Positions 12,277 through 25,089 of a stretch of DNA of 64,000 nucleotides are shown here, piece after piece; position 1 is the first letter of the stretch, and each line of letters opens with the position of its first letter. Under the pieces are notes generated by a model that was given only the letters and a program-made list of their open reading frames with translations, ran no database searches and was not told the origin of the DNA. The stretch covers positions 58,945,298-59,009,297 of the forward strand of contig NC_089755.1 in NCBI RefSeq assembly GCF_040412425.1, given 5' to 3'. Origin of the DNA: Macrobrachium rosenbergii. Its lineage: Eukaryota > Arthropoda > Malacostraca > Decapoda > Palaemonidae. Made by a program: the position numbers and the translations under genes.

Positions 12277-12368
12277 CCAATGGGAGGCTTCCGTGTCTTG
12301 CTTTCCCAAACAAAGGACGGACAAATTTTCTCTGCAAGCAATGACACTTCGAAGAACCCATTACGTCA
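12277..12368 (-). promoter_or_regulatory. Candidate promoter: CCAAT box and CRE-like site
   Basis: CCAAT lies at 12277-12281 and TTACGTCA (a CRE/ATF-type site) at 12361-12368, within a locally GC-richer island in AT-rich DNA. A strong donor lies about 130 bp downstream on the minus strand. The sites are visible; promoter activity is inferred. Confidence 0.3.
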
Positions 12369-12677
12369 CAAGCAAACATACAGTGACATCTGCTGGTGAA
12401 TTGAAAACTTAAAATGAGACATTTTTAGAAAGCGTAAAGTTGGTTTATTGATGTTTTGACATGATCGTACTGTCAAATGGTTTAAATATCTAGTTTTTTA
12501 TGATTATTTACCTTTTAGGTAACGCGATATACATGTTATTTCCTGTTAATTATATTTTCAAATATCAGAATCTCTGCCATCGTACTTTAGTGAATTTCAT
12601 TTGAAATTTCCACTAAAACCATATCATGTCAAGCCAAATCTTTACGGAAAACATCAGTCCCCTGTGAGAATCAAAAT

Positions 12678-12679
<2 letters not shown>

Positions 12680-12756
<77 letters not shown>
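12680..12756. repeat. (CT)n microsatellite
   Basis: Uninterrupted CT dinucleotide tract of about 77 bp. Confidence 0.98.
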
Positions 12757-12762
<6 letters not shown>

Positions 12763-12837
12763 CTGTTTTGTATTCCAGTAATGGTTCCCGAGTTGCCTAT
12801 TTCATGGACCATAGACCATAGAAGTTAAAAAATAAGT

Positions 12838-12915
12838 AAGGTGAAGCTAGGGGCTGAATGTACGATGCAGACGCCCTTTAATAGTGCCTACAATATATCA
12901 CATGAGGCACACTAT
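12838..12915 (+). repeat. Truncated end of a dispersed decapod repeat
   Basis: GCTAGGGGC(T/C)GAA...ACGC, TAGTGCCTACA and the CACATGAGG.CACA stretch line up with the 3' end of the longer copy at about 19640-19905. This is an older, diverged, 5'-truncated copy of that element. Confidence 0.65.
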
Positions 12916-12924
12916 GGGGTGTGC

Positions 12925-13075
12925 ATATATCTAAGAGGATTATCTAATAAGGAAATACTGTACAGATAAACATATCTCTTGGAGGGATACCTAATTAGGA
13001 AAGCATGTATAAATAAAATATGTCTAAGAGGAATATCTAATTAGATAATGATGTATACATAAACCACGATTAGAA
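12925..13075. repeat. Degenerate tandem repeat, about 60 bp, three copies
   Basis: Three units carry (G/A)GAGG(A/G)(A/T)TA(T/C)CTAAT(A/T)AG followed by a (C/A)TGTA(C/T)A.ATAAA motif. Nothing else is seen from here to 13620. Confidence 0.6.
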
Positions 13076-13619
13076 ATTTATTGACATTTATTTCGTCCAT
13101 TTGCAGGACAATGTGTTGTACCTTTTACAATAAAATTGTCCGAAAAATTTTGTCCTAAAGATATGACACTCCAGTTGTCGTACATCAATGATTTGCAAAA
13201 TATTGTGCATACAATCTTACCAGTTATACAGATTTTTTGTTAGATGAATGGACAACAGATTTAATTCAAGTTTTGTATTGAATTATACACATGGCTTGCA
13301 TTAATTAAGTGATAATGTCCTCCTCTAAATAAAGATACAGTTGCTAAGAGTATTTTGGTAATGATAATTATCTAACCTTCTTAGGAAGCAATATATTTTT
13401 CATACACTTGTGTCTTATCCGTGTTGGAAATATATTACGTAAATATTGGCACTAATATTTTAGAATCTAGGCATTTTCGGATATTAAAAATCCATTGGTT
13501 TTTTTTACCAAAACTTTCAAATATAATGAAGAGGATATCATTTGAGACAGGACTTCAGGGAGAAAATTGAGCATTTAATTTTCCAAGGTGACCAATTTAC
13601 TAACTTAAATGTTATATAT

Positions 13620-14019
13620 TATATATAGTATGTATGGATGCATATGTATGTATACATAACTGCAAATATATTTATATGTATATATGTGTGTATATGTATA
13701 CATTATATATGTAACATACATATACCCACACCCAGTCTCTTATTTTTCACCTGTGGCAACGTGTGATAAATGAATCACGCACAAAAGTGATTACAATCAT
13801 ATATATATGTGTGTGCGTGTGTGTGTGTGTGAGTTTGTGTGCGTGTCTGTAAAAGAATCTGGGTTTCAGTTAAGGTCAGTTGAATTAATGTTTTTATAAA
13901 TCCTTTCTAGGAATGCAGGCAATGCTAATAGTTATTTTAGTTTACAAGGTGGCGCCGAAGGTATTTGGTTCAAGGCAAACTTATTGAGAATTTACTCACG
14001 CAAATGGAAATACAAACTC

Positions 14020-14062
<43 letters not shown>

Positions 14063-14087
14063 TATATATACAGTATATATATACATA

Positions 14088-14142
<55 letters not shown>

Positions 14143-14221
14143 TATATATATACATATATATGTGTGTGTATGTGTATAGGTTCTGATCTAGCCAAATCAT
14201 CCCTCTAACTCCTATCAGTTA

Positions 14222-14252
<31 letters not shown>

Positions 14253-14290
14253 TGTATGTATGTATGTATGTATGTATGTATGTATGCTTA
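13620..14290. repeat. TA/CA/TATG microsatellite cluster with mirror symmetry
   Basis: The cluster holds imperfect TATA and GT runs (13610-13835), (AC)n at 14022-14062, (TA)n at about 14096-14138 and (TATG)n at 14226-14286. The central TA tract is flanked on both sides by the same ATATACAGTATATATATACA word, giving a long near-palindrome able to extrude as a cruciform. Confidence 0.85.
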
Positions 14291-15248
14291 GGTCTGAGCA
14301 TTCTACGCCACCTATCAGGTGCTGAACATCATAACTTATAAGTCGAGTTATTAATGTATAAACTCAAATTGCGTTTTAAGTCAAAATCATAATCTTATTA
14401 TTCAGCAAAGGTCACTGATTTCCTCAGTACTAAAATTCCTTTACTTTGGCTCATGAGAATATCAGCACACAGACTGTGATTGTCATTAAATTCAAAGGCC
14501 AAAGTTGTACCATCAGTGTAAAACATTATCATGTTTCCTTTAAAAATATATATATAATATATATGCTTCATTCTAGTCTATTTACAAACTCAGTAAGCAC
14601 TTCAGTGAGTATGTATTTACAAATTCAAAGCTGACGTTTATGTAACTCTACCAATAATGAATAAAAGTATTTACAAATTTAAGATTGAAAATGCAACGTA
14701 TTCTGTATCACATACAAATGTATTCCTTAGCACTAGTGAGATAATAATTTCATTAAGATTCGTACAAATTCCTAGTGATAAACATTTTCATAAACAGTCG
14801 TACAAAGTTTTAAATATTCTACAAACACCACGTTTAGGACACCTAAATGTATTTACAGGGAATTTTCCATATAAAATATAACATTGCATATCTAATCCTA
14901 CTGACAGACAAACATCTACATTTATATAAAATCTCAGAGTTGTACTTATTGCTAAAAACTGTTCCCTTTGTTGCATGCAAGATTTTTTGTTGATTAGTTA
15001 CAAAAAACCTTTCGATATTGTGTTGAAACTAAACCTTATTAGAACAATTTTTTTGTTTGCAGATTAAATATGTGACTTCCAAAAAATGATCCTTGCACTT
15101 TGACAAGTAAGTGTTGCTATGTTGTTACAATTTGCTTTTTAACATATCAGGATATCTGTAGTAAGGTTAGTATTTGATTTGTAATAGATTGTCAGAATGT
15201 TAGAGGAATGGGTGTGCAAATCTCTTATCCGTTATGAAATAAAACTTA
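14291..15248. other. AT-rich DNA, no supported gene
   Basis: TATTTACAAA(T/C)T(C/T)A words recur loosely between 14580 and 14690. Short open frames have no domain or splice support. Confidence 0.4.
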
Positions 15249-15352
<104 letters not shown>

Positions 15353-15929
15353 TTTTCATAGATTCACTGAAATAACAAGCATTTTATTTTTCTAGCATAT
15401 CAAAGATTCATCAGAGTTGTTGAATGGATATAAAAATGTTTACAAACTATCAAAACAAAAGACAAACAATGCATAAAACTCCTAACAAGAGCATTATTAC
15501 TGTCATATAAAACACAGGGAGTATTATATACAAAACACAGAATTTTCAATAAAACCATCAAACTACCGGTGTTAACCAACAAGAACTTGTCTGAACATTC
15601 AATATGCAATGAATCAAACGCCCATTTGGATATTATTAGAAAGCGAATCAATATGAAGCGATGCTAAATCAAGAGAACAAACGACACCATTTGGAATGAA
15701 GTGTGGCATAAAACCGCATATATTGACCAAACACGAAATAAAAAGGAATTGAACGACAATTAGCAATACGCGAGGTGTGGTTCGAGTTAGAAATAGAAAA
15801 TGTCATTTTGAATTCATTCTTTGCCGATTTGTTGAAGGACCAAAAACGGAACAAAATGGAACAGGACTTTAAATAAAGAAATACTTGAATGCTTACCATG
15901 TCAACATTAATCTGCCTGATTGTTCGAAG

Positions 15930-15991
<62 letters not shown>
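15930..15991. repeat. (ATT)n microsatellite
   Basis: About 20 uninterrupted ATT units. The following 1 kb to the last channel exon is AT-rich with no gene. It should contain the 3' UTR of the minus-strand channel gene. Confidence 0.97.
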
Positions 15992-15995
<4 letters not shown>

Positions 15996-16996
15996 TAGTT
16001 TAAATGTGACAGTACCATAATTGCAGGAAAAATCTTTTTATTCACTGATTAATGTATTAAAGTTAATTTTCCATAATTACAATTTCACGGACATAAATTT
16101 TTGCGTGATAGCTAATTGCACAGAGAAGAAATTTTCGTGATTGATTAACATTTCTACGTGGGAAAAAACTGATTAATAGTAGCATGGACAGAAAATTCTG
16201 CTACATCTAGATTGCTGATTGTAAAAAAAAAACTGTTACTACTGATTGTGGATGACGTAGTTACATGGACAGAAAAAATCATCTTTAACAGAAAACACGT
16301 AAACTTTACCCTCATCAGGAGAACTGAAGTTTGTGAGCCAATTTATTTGTAAATACACGGGCAAAATATAGGTGCATGCATAAATACATTCAACATTCAT
16401 GGCTAATTCGTGATACCTGCTTTGCATGTAGTTCCTGCCACTGAATAAATATATCACGTGATGTAGGCAAGTGGCCTGAATCATGAATCTGACAAAAATA
16501 GCTGGGATTTTTTTGAATACATAAATCATAAATTATTACACGACTGAAAGTTATATATGCACTAGCTGCAGCTTTAGCTGAAATATTAGTTCGTTTGTCT
16601 TTGTAAATGTTGTGTGATTAGACGAATATATAAATAGTTTTAAATACAATGATTGTAATTAACAAAAGCAGTTTGAAGACATGACATCGTTTGAGTTACC
16701 TGCTATAATAGTTATGAAGAGTATATATTGTAAGATTAGGACAGACTAAACAGAGTATTAGAATATCGTCCGTACTTGATGCTTATATAGACCCTCTTGG
16801 GTACTGATTGTTCAAGGAATAAATTCGGCACTGTAATTGGCCCCACACGTAACGGCTTATACCCCAAAGATACCTAAGGGTCCCACTGGAGGACCACTAA
16901 AAATCTACGTGCACAGTTTACAAATCTATTTCGGAAGAATCGCATAAAAATAGATAGATTTTCCGTGAGTATATTTAGCATCGAGTTGAGCACGCA

Positions 16997-17569
16997 TCAA
17001 GGCAGAGGGTTCCTGCTGAAGTAGATGACGAAGGGCCAGAACGAGGCGTTGAAGAGCACGACCAGGGCCGGGGAGACCACCCTGGCTATGAAGACGATCC
17101 AGTACGACGCCGTCCAGGCGTCGTCGCTGTCGGGAACGCGAATCAAGTTGTCGTAGATGCTGCCAGACTCGATGGGCTTGACCTCCCTCATTCTCGACGG
17201 CGACCGGGACATCACCCGGGAGAAGAGAGTGGGAGACTCCGTGGGGCCGAAGATGTCGACGAAGACGTGGAGGAGGGTCAGCAGAACCGAGTGCATCGTG
17301 CAGAAGCACAGCCACACGTCCAGGGCCTTCACCCTGCCCGTCGTAGGGCTGTTGAAGCTGGCTATGAGCCAGAGGGCGAGGAAGGCCCCCGTGGCTCCGC
17401 AGCTCACGAGGAGGCGTGTGGAGCCGCTCGCCTGGGACGTCATCCAGAGGGATGCCATGCTGATGCCCAGCAGGATGAAGGATGGCAGGATTACCGAGAC
17501 CATGATGTAGGCCGAGTGTCGACTTAGGCGCATGCTCAGAACGACTCCGCTGTGTTCTTCGGCGCCGAT
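16997..17569 (-). CDS. Cys-loop channel gene, last exon (four membrane helices)
   Basis: This exon completes a pentameric ligand-gated ion channel subunit that would sit in the plasma membrane. It starts in phase 0 after acceptor CCTTCCAG/ATCGGC and runs 190 codons to a stop at 16997. Four hydrophobic helices are visible: M1 (YIMVSVILPSFILLGIS), M2 (LLVSCGATGAFLALWLIASF), M3 (VWLCFCTMHSVLLTLLHVFV) and M4 (WIVFIARVVSPALVVLFNAS). The M3-M4 loop is short, about 50 residues. The proline-alanine-arginine motif typical of anion-selective members is missing before M2, and the usual cation-channel signature is not clear either, so ion selectivity cannot be read. GC content is far above that of the surrounding introns. 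Confidence 0.88.
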   Translation of the reverse strand: MGAEEHSGVVLSMRLSRHSAYIMVSVILPSFILLGISMASLWMTSQASGSTRLLVSCGATGAFLALWLIASFNSPTTGRVKALDVWLCFCTMHSVLLTLLHVFVDIFGPTESPTLFSRVMSRSPSRMREVKPIESGSIYDNLIRVPDSDDAWTASYWIVFIARVVSPALVVLFNASFWPFVIYFSRNPLP

Positions 17570-18137
17570 CTGGAAGGCAAACCAGAAATATTATTCCCTT
17601 CGTCTGGAAGGAAATAATGCTTGAAAGTAATAGAAAGAATTGGAAAGAAAGCTAAAACCATTGCTCTTTCGCACCTACTCTCTCTCTCTCTCTCTCTCTC
17701 TTTTGCCTGGAAAGAAATGTGATTACAAAGATATGTTATCTTTGGAAAGAGAACCAGAACTAAAATTCTGTACCTGGAAAGCAATGCCAACCTAAAATAT
17801 TAAAAAAGGGGCCGAAATAGTTTTTTATAACATTTATTGTTTCTTTTTGAATGCTCAGAAGGCAACTTTACAGACAATTATAACAGAGTTTTAGAGACAA
17901 TTTAATAGAAAATTTTATAGACAATTTAACAGACAATTCTACAGACGATTAAATAAGAAATTTTATAAAACAATTTAATACAATTTAAAAGACAATTTTA
18001 CAGACAATTTAACAGAAAACTTTATAAACAATCTCATAGACAACAGAAAATTTTATAAACTTTCATAGACAAGTTTATTTTAAATAAATTAACAGACAGT
18101 TTACCAGAAAATTTAACAGACAATTTTCTCTACATAC
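17570..18137 (-). repeat. Intron between channel exons, with a short tandem repeat
   Basis: This 568-bp intron has donor AAG/GTATGT and acceptor TTCCAG. From about 17850 to 18125 it consists of ACAATTTAACAGACAATTTT-like units of 16-24 bp, plus a short CT tract at 17682-17701. The repeat has evidently expanded inside the intron next to the donor. Confidence 0.8.
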
Positions 18138-18388
18138 CTTCACTTCCTCATTCCTAATCTCCAGATCGTCAAAGGTGAAATCGCTGAGTCTCGTCACTCC
18201 CGTGTACCTCGCCCCGTTATTTGGCAGGACCAGCCGGGCGTGCTTCATGCTGTGAGGCACCAGAACTAACGTGAGTTCGCACGTGTGGACGTCGAAGGGG
18301 TAGAAGCTGAGGTCGAAGTTGCAGTCGATGGGTCGAAGCACGTATTCGGACAGAGTAAGAGTGGTGTTGGTCCCTGGGAAGATTGTAT
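18138..18388 (-). CDS. Cys-loop channel gene, exon with the Cys-loop
   Basis: This 251-bp exon holds the second half of the extracellular ligand-binding domain. The reading gives C-NFDLSFYPFDVHT-C, two cysteines 13 residues apart with the FYPFD core that defines Cys-loop receptors. The last beta strands follow. The acceptor is TTATCTCCTCAG/ATAC and the donor AAG/GTATGT. It begins with two bases of a split codon, matching the single base left by the exon ending at 36063, and ends in phase 0, matching the exon at 17569. This phase agreement supports direct joining across the 17.7-kb intron. Confidence 0.9.
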
Positions 18389-19599
18389 CTGAGGAGATAA
18401 AAAAATTTGTTGAGTTTATTGGCTGTTTTCGTAACCCTTGGAGTTGGAAGGTTCCTTCAAGGTTGATAGAGGGTTTACAGGGGGTTGCATCATCATAATA
18501 TACACAAATTGTTATGATAATGAAACCTTTATAATGAATTTATGATAGTTTATGAGGAATTACTCTTCATCTATAACAATTCAGTGTATAGTGACAGGCC
18601 TACGTTCAGGTAACTCATGGTTACTTGATTAACATTAAAAAGTAAATCTACTGAAAATGTTAAGTGAGAGCCATTTGTAGTTAACGCAGACGATATGACA
18701 GATTTTGTCTGTGAATGGATAGGCAAATGTGATGAATATAAAAAATAAGTGTAAATGCAGCAAATATGTAAAAAGTGCCACTGTTCTGAAGATGTTAAAT
18801 AAATGGTAAAATATTCTGAATCTGTAACTTAGGAAGATGTAATTAACGTATAAATAACACTGCAGAGGAGGTTGGCTCGTAAATTATATAAGCAGTTAAT
18901 ATGTAAGTGCATTGGCAGGTGGAGGGTACCTTTTCAATCCAGGAAAAAATTCTGATAACACCTGCTTGAGTCAACAGGACTCTTAAGCTGAAAACACAAG
19001 TCATTCATTAGAGGTTCATATTGCCCTCGGCAATCTTAAAGGCACTGGTCTTATTAGGAATGTAATAGTTTATATTAAAATCTCTTGGATTTGCTAACAG
19101 GTATGAAATACTGAAACTGATTCTCTGTGTAATAAACCGTAATATTGCCTGCCAAAGCTGTACTGGGAACGAATCAGTACATCAAAACGTACCAATGTAA
19201 ACACGGATATGTAATCACCCAGCAAATCGCAAATCACTAGACGTACATACGAAGCTCATACTCGTACCCAAAACAGTATTTTTCACCATCAATCCATCAA
19301 TTACCCTTCTGAATTATAACGTAGTCATCGGACTGTGCAACTCTCAACAACGCCGATAATCAAAGCGCACTGTCGAACGGCGCAGCAAACAAAGGATGGA
19401 CTTTGCATGAAGGAATATCTAAGATATTGTAAAATCGATTCGACGGACAGGCTTTTCATTTTTAATGAGTTACTCCTTGAGATTTCCTAGGCTGATAAGT
19501 CTTAGGTGAGTCACGCCACCATAGCCGTTCCAGCCCTGACCTTTAAAGACTAACACCTGTCTTGAGAGGCTGGATAATGAAGAAAATTGAACAGCCTGT
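18389..19599 (-). other. Start (3' end) of the 17.7-kb channel intron, no other gene
   Basis: The intron spans 18389-36062 and separates the halves of the ligand-binding domain. This first part is AT-rich unique DNA without a coding signal. Confidence 0.6.
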
Positions 19600-19619
19600 G
19601 TGGTGGAGATTATTGATAT

Positions 19620-19905
19620 GATAGGAGAGTGGAAAATGGAAGATTGCATTTAGGCCAAGCGCTGGGACCTATAAGTCATTCAGCGCTGAAAGGGAAATTG
19701 ACAGTAAGGAGGTCTGAAAGGTGTAACAGGAGGAAAACCTCTCAGTTGCACTATGAATCGATTGTTAGGAGAGGGTGGAAAGTAAGATGGAAGAAAGAGA
19801 ATATGAACGGAGGTACAGTAAAAGCAATGAAAGGGGCTGCAGCTAGGGGCCGAAGGGACGCTTCAAAGAGCCTTAAGTAATGTCTACAGTGCACAGCGTG
19901 AGGTG
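19620..19905 (+). mobile_element. Dispersed decapod repeat (SINE/MITE-like), long copy
   Basis: The block opens near GGCCAAGCGCTGGGACCTAT and has a middle part, GGTGTAACAGGAGGAAAACC, and an end, GCTAGGGGCCGAAGGGACGC then GTGCACAGCGTGAGGTGCAC. I recognise it as a high-copy repeat in decapod transcripts and genomes. The 83-codon open frame over it is not a gene. A relic of its 3' end is at 12838-12915. Partial words (GATTATTGAT(A/T)TGATA) occur on both sides, at 19605 and 19950, suggesting a local duplication. Confidence 0.75.
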
Positions 19906-20129
19906 CACACTGAAAATTGAAGAAATAAGAACTTCCAGTGTGGTAAAGATTATTGATTTGATAAGAGGGTCGAGAGAGTGAGATGGTATGATCATGTGAT
20001 AGGAATGTGTGGGGATGAAGGAATGAAGAGCTTAGGTGGAGCCTGTTAGGAGTAGAATGTCACGTGGTCATGGACTAAACATTGCTTGATTTACCTGTTG
20101 GAAAGCTGTGGCGTTGCATCATTACGTTA

Positions 20130-20450
20130 AGGAGCCAAAGCTTTTTGGAAGCTTATGATTTTGCCAAAGCTTTGATAAGCTAATGTCATATTGTTGCCAA
20201 AGCTTTCTGGTAAGCTTATAATATTGTTGCCAGAGCTCTCTGGTAAGCTAAAGTCATATTGTTGCCAAAGCTCTCTGGTAAGCTTTTAATATTTTTACCA
20301 AAGCTTTTTGGTAAGCTTATAATATTGTTGCCAAAGCTTCCTGATAAATTAATGCCATATTGTTACCAAAGCTTTCCAGCAAGCTTTTAATATTGTTGCC
20401 ACTGGTAAGCTGGTGAAATTGTTGCCAAACCTTTCTGGTAAGCTTGATAC
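20130..20450. repeat. Tandem repeat, unit about 38-40 bp, palindromic core
   Basis: About eight units read ATATTGTTGCCAAAGCTTTC followed by TGGTAAGCTTATA. Each carries the near-palindrome CCAAAGCTTT.TGG with a HindIII-like AAGCTT centre. It lies inside the large channel intron. Confidence 0.85.
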
Positions 20451-20540
20451 ATAAGCTTACATATAAGTGACAAAATTTAATGCGTATACATGCTGTTATC
20501 TCTAATTGAATTTCTGAAATTTTAACTTCAGAAACGTGTT

Positions 20541-20612
20541 ATGTATGTATGTATGTATGTATGTATGTATGTATGTATGTATGTATGTATGTATGTATGT
20601 ATGTATGTATGT
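20541..20612. repeat. (ATGT)n microsatellite
   Basis: About 18 ATGT units. The methionine/tyrosine/cysteine-periodic open frame is an artefact. Confidence 0.97.
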
Positions 20613-23600
20613 CCATCAGACATAAGTGATTCACAAAAACGATTATGTCTGCAACCAGTCAGAATCACTTTTCCCATTTTAACCACAGAACGTGGAACTA
20701 TGAGCAATGAACTTGAAATCCTCTTGTGACTGATTAAGGTTTTGTACTCCGTCCCAGCATGAAAACTGGCCTAGTTCTACTAACCTTTGGCGGAGGTTTC
20801 AAGGCTATTTCTCAAGAAGGCCTCGACAAAATGTCATGCGAAGGTAACGAGCGTCATTCCTGAATCCAGTATGCATGCATTTTATCCTTGTCTTAGATTT
20901 CTATTGCAAAAAAGAACGATCAAGGGTTCATTGATTTCATTCTCTCTGTCTGCTCAACTCTCAACATTATTCCATAAAGCATTCTGTAAGGTTTAATACT
21001 CACGGTCTTTGTTATTTTATAAAGGTTTTACAAGGTTTCATTGACTGAATAAAATATTTTTCACTTTCTTCCATTTGGTAAATGCCAAGTGGCTTCGGAA
21101 TTTAACTAGAGGCTTTGTGTAAACAGCCATTTATGACTATTGTCGGTTTTTCTTAATTTTCTTAATTGCCATAATAATTAAGTACTTGGCAGGTCCCAAA
21201 CTGATAAGTTTTGTAAGTTTAAATGTTGTTGGATGCACTCTCCAGTATAAATTGATTTCTGGGAAAATATTCAGACAATATTATACAAATAGCAGAATCA
21301 AATCTGACTCTTTCTTCATGTCCAGTGTGCAGACTGATTCGCACCTCTCCTATAAAACAAATCTCCTTTTTGTCTCTATCTATCTCTGTCTCAATGTCAG
21401 TCTCAATTAAGTCTGTAAGGTAGGTGTTGATCTGAATAAAAAGAAAAATGTAGACTGGAAATATGTCTACCATCACCAAAATGCTTATTTCCATATTTTC
21501 TCTTTCACGTGTGGACCAAATTTTCAGTCATACTTTATACATCTTGGCCTCTTCTACACAATGGACTTAGATACTGTTCACACATCTGTGGTTCTGTGTG
21601 ACAACACACTTCATATCAATATTGCATGCAAGTCGGAGTACATGGCTATATTTTTCGTGCGAAATTCCCCATTTCACCTGACGAATACTTAGTAAACACT
21701 CCAGCACTTTATAACTACCTGAACTACATCGAGCAAACACAGCCACGAGCGTTTGGTGCAGAAAAATAAGAAAGCAAACGATTAGGGACCTAAGTGGCGT
21801 GGGTAAACTGTTTGCCTACTACAACGCTTTTGAAGTTCAGAATGGCCTTCCTCGTCTGAACTGTGAGATATGTACCTAAGTGAGTTTTATTTACACTTGA
21901 GTAACATGACTGAGGCGCTTGCAATCCCCTTTTCTAAGGGAACTTTCGTGGTGCAAGTGCTGGTCATAATTGTAGATATAATGTTCTTATAATGGCACTC
22001 ACAAATGGCAATTCTGTGACAATTGGCATTCGTCATATAATGTCAGTCACAATGACATTTATGGTAGCTGAAATTACTAGCATACTGACATGTTCATGGC
22101 AAGTGAATGCCATTTGTAATGTCAAGTTCATCGTACTTATAATGACCCTCATATTGTCAGGTTTATAGCATCTACAATGTCATTGCAAGTAGCATGTTTA
22201 CGGCACTTTGTCACTTATCATGTTAAGTGTCTAGCACCTACAATGTCACTACAAGTGCATGCAATTTGCTAAGACAAGTTTAAGGAAATAAGAACTGAAT
22301 TTCAAAGATATTGGCTGTTTATTTGCTTATCAATATTCGATTATATATTGCTAAGCTAAACTAGTCGTGATGTAAATGGTATTTTCTTCTAAAATACATT
22401 ACTTTACTTACGAGCGTCATTTAAATATTTTCCCTAAAACTACCCTCTAGGTACCAAAAGTTACATGACAAGCGAAAAGAGCAACGACCCAATTCGTGAA
22501 ATATATAAAATTGCCGAGACACATTGCCAAAAAAAAAAATTAAATAAAGACAGCAAACTTCCGCCTCGGGTGTAAGTGACAGATCGATCAATATACGATT
22601 CTTTTAACGTGATGCTTGTTACATAGCTAGAGGCAATTCCACATAATAAAAATAAGCGTTACAGAGAGAGTTTACCTTCGCTTATAAGTTACCCAAGGCC
22701 AAAATGACAGATTTCACGCCCAAATTGGCATTATACCTAAAACGGTTATGGGTTGGATCAAGCAATATGGCTTCAACGATTTTGGGCGAGCTGGTATTAC
22801 GACCAAGAACGACTAAGTGGGAATAGTGACGACTGCAAGGCACAAGGACGGACTTCCGTCTTCCATCGATTTCTGATAATGGACAGTTCTACTCAGGACG
22901 AGCGCCCTTACAAGATTGCAGCTCTGTACATCCGGCGCTGCTTTTGAGTAAATAAATCATTGGGACATTTCCAATACTACGTAGCTTAAGGAAGATGTAA
23001 AAATCAAACGTTTGCTGTACAACTGGATCGATAAAGATAAATATTAAGAATATGTCAGAAAGGAGTAACTAACAGGATTGCGAAAGTGGGTGAAGGTCAT
23101 GATGTTTTCAACACAGAGGCAGATGGCACGGGCAAACTTGAGCAATTATCAAGAGCAGGACGACGAGAAATTAAAATAGAAGAGAGAGAGTCAGGTTTTT
23201 GCATGAACGGACGAGATAGGCTCACCTGTTTAGAGTCTCTTGGCACCTACAATTATAAGATATAAGTGTTTTCAGAAATAACAGATTTCACAGGGTGGGT
23301 TTACAATCATAAACATAACATCATAGTTTTCTATGTATAAGGTAACTGATCCTAGGGATTGAATCTAGACTCTATAGGGCATTTCAGTGAGGGAGATAAG
23401 AATCACACCCATGAACCCTAAGAATCAGATTTGGTTATTAACCGAAGACTATAACATGAAACTCATTTATGTCATTAACACATTAAGACATTCCAATATG
23501 AATTTAAGGATATATAAAAATAGTGAAAAAACCTGTTTTTAAAAAAAATTTTCTTCGACAACTCATTCTTTGGAATTTGAAATATATAATTCAAGTTGTT

Positions 23601-24655
23601 AAAAATGACAAGAAACATTCCAAATCGATTTAATATTCAGAAATGGCTGCAGGAATTTGAAGAGGAATAACAAGAGAACTATTATACGCAAACCGTGCGT
23701 GCTTGAACGCATCTCCATGAAGGCGTATATTGCGTATATTTGAAAGGTTCGCAAAATGCGGGGGAGAGTGCATTTGCACGCTTTGAAAGACCTTCGCTGA
23801 AGCTTCTAGTCAAATCTGAATACGCAGTGTGAGCAAGGACGTTCTACGCCAGAATGAGGCTACGCAGAATTGTTTAAGCTCGATATATTGTGTGTGTGTG
23901 TCTCACGCTTTAAAACATAAACGCCATTGTTTATGGGTTCACGAAGTCCACATATCACATTCTCTTTCGGGGGTACACCAATTCTAACCTCGTTTTAATG
24001 TGGTACACATATGCGCTTGCGTGAATTCCCAGTGCATTGAGTGTCTATTGTACCGAAAGCCTCTGGGAATTCCTTTAAAACTTATTCATCTGCTCCATTT
24101 TAATTTATAAAGTCAACTAAGAACTTTTCGGGAACGTTCCGGAATGTAACCTATGAGTGTGAATCGGTTCCAAGTACGTTCAACTAAACGATGAATGATT
24201 CATCTTCACTCATTCAATAGCTGTTCAGTCTTTGGTAAAGGCTTCGCTGAACATGGAAGAAAAATAATTGCTTTTTATCACCTCGATACTTTTACACTTC
24301 TTTAATGAAAGAATTTATCGATCCGTATATTGAGGTCAGTTCTCAAGTCTGAGGAGAATTGCCTTCAGCAGATTTCTTAAACATTCAAGAATAATTGACA
24401 TTCTTTCATGCTGATATAAATGGAGTGCTGGGAAGTATTAAAACTTCTCCCAATTATTGGTTGGCATTTGACTGAACCACAGAACACTTTTTGTTTTATT
24501 GGGTTGAGTCAAATTAATGTCCTTGGAAAGCAATATTCGAAAGTGATCTGTCTTTTGGAAAATATTGCAAAAAACTGCGCAGCAGAGTATCTGTTTCCAT
24601 ACTAATTTGTGTTAGTTTTACCCAAGTCTGTTAAATTAATTATCAAAGGATAATT
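20613..24655. other. Intronic AT-rich DNA, no gene seen
   Basis: Four kilobases without a supported exon. From about 21980 to 22270, words such as AATGTCA, ATGGCA and TAGCA recur in a loose, highly degenerate repeat. Short frames (20787-20996, 21186-21410, 22753-22947) have no domains. Confidence 0.45.
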
Positions 24656-24659
24656 ACAT

Positions 24660-24726
24660 TATATACATACAGTATATATATGCACATATACATATATATA
24701 CATAAATATATATACATAAATGTATA

Positions 24727-24797
<71 letters not shown>

Positions 24798-24855
24798 CAT
24801 ATATAGATATAAATACATATATAGATATAGATATAGATATATATATATACCCACA
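24660..24855. repeat. TA-rich microsatellite
   Basis: Imperfect TATACATA-type units flank a pure (TA)n core at about 24738-24792, then ATAGATATAA units. A poly(A) run follows at 24896-24914. Confidence 0.95.
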
Positions 24856-25089
24856 GCATGAAATAAAAAGAAAGAATAAAATCGTATCTTGCCACAAAAA
24901 AAAAAAAAAAAAAGAAAAAAAACGCATCATACTTTCATAACATCGACCAAGGATCCATACTCATGTTTCATTCACGAACTCATGATTCATTCATCACCCC
25001 GTGCTTACTCATACCAACCCCCTCCCCACCCCGCCAAGTATCACTAGAAAGCTGCCATTCATGAGTAAATCGAAGAAAACTCACTTACA

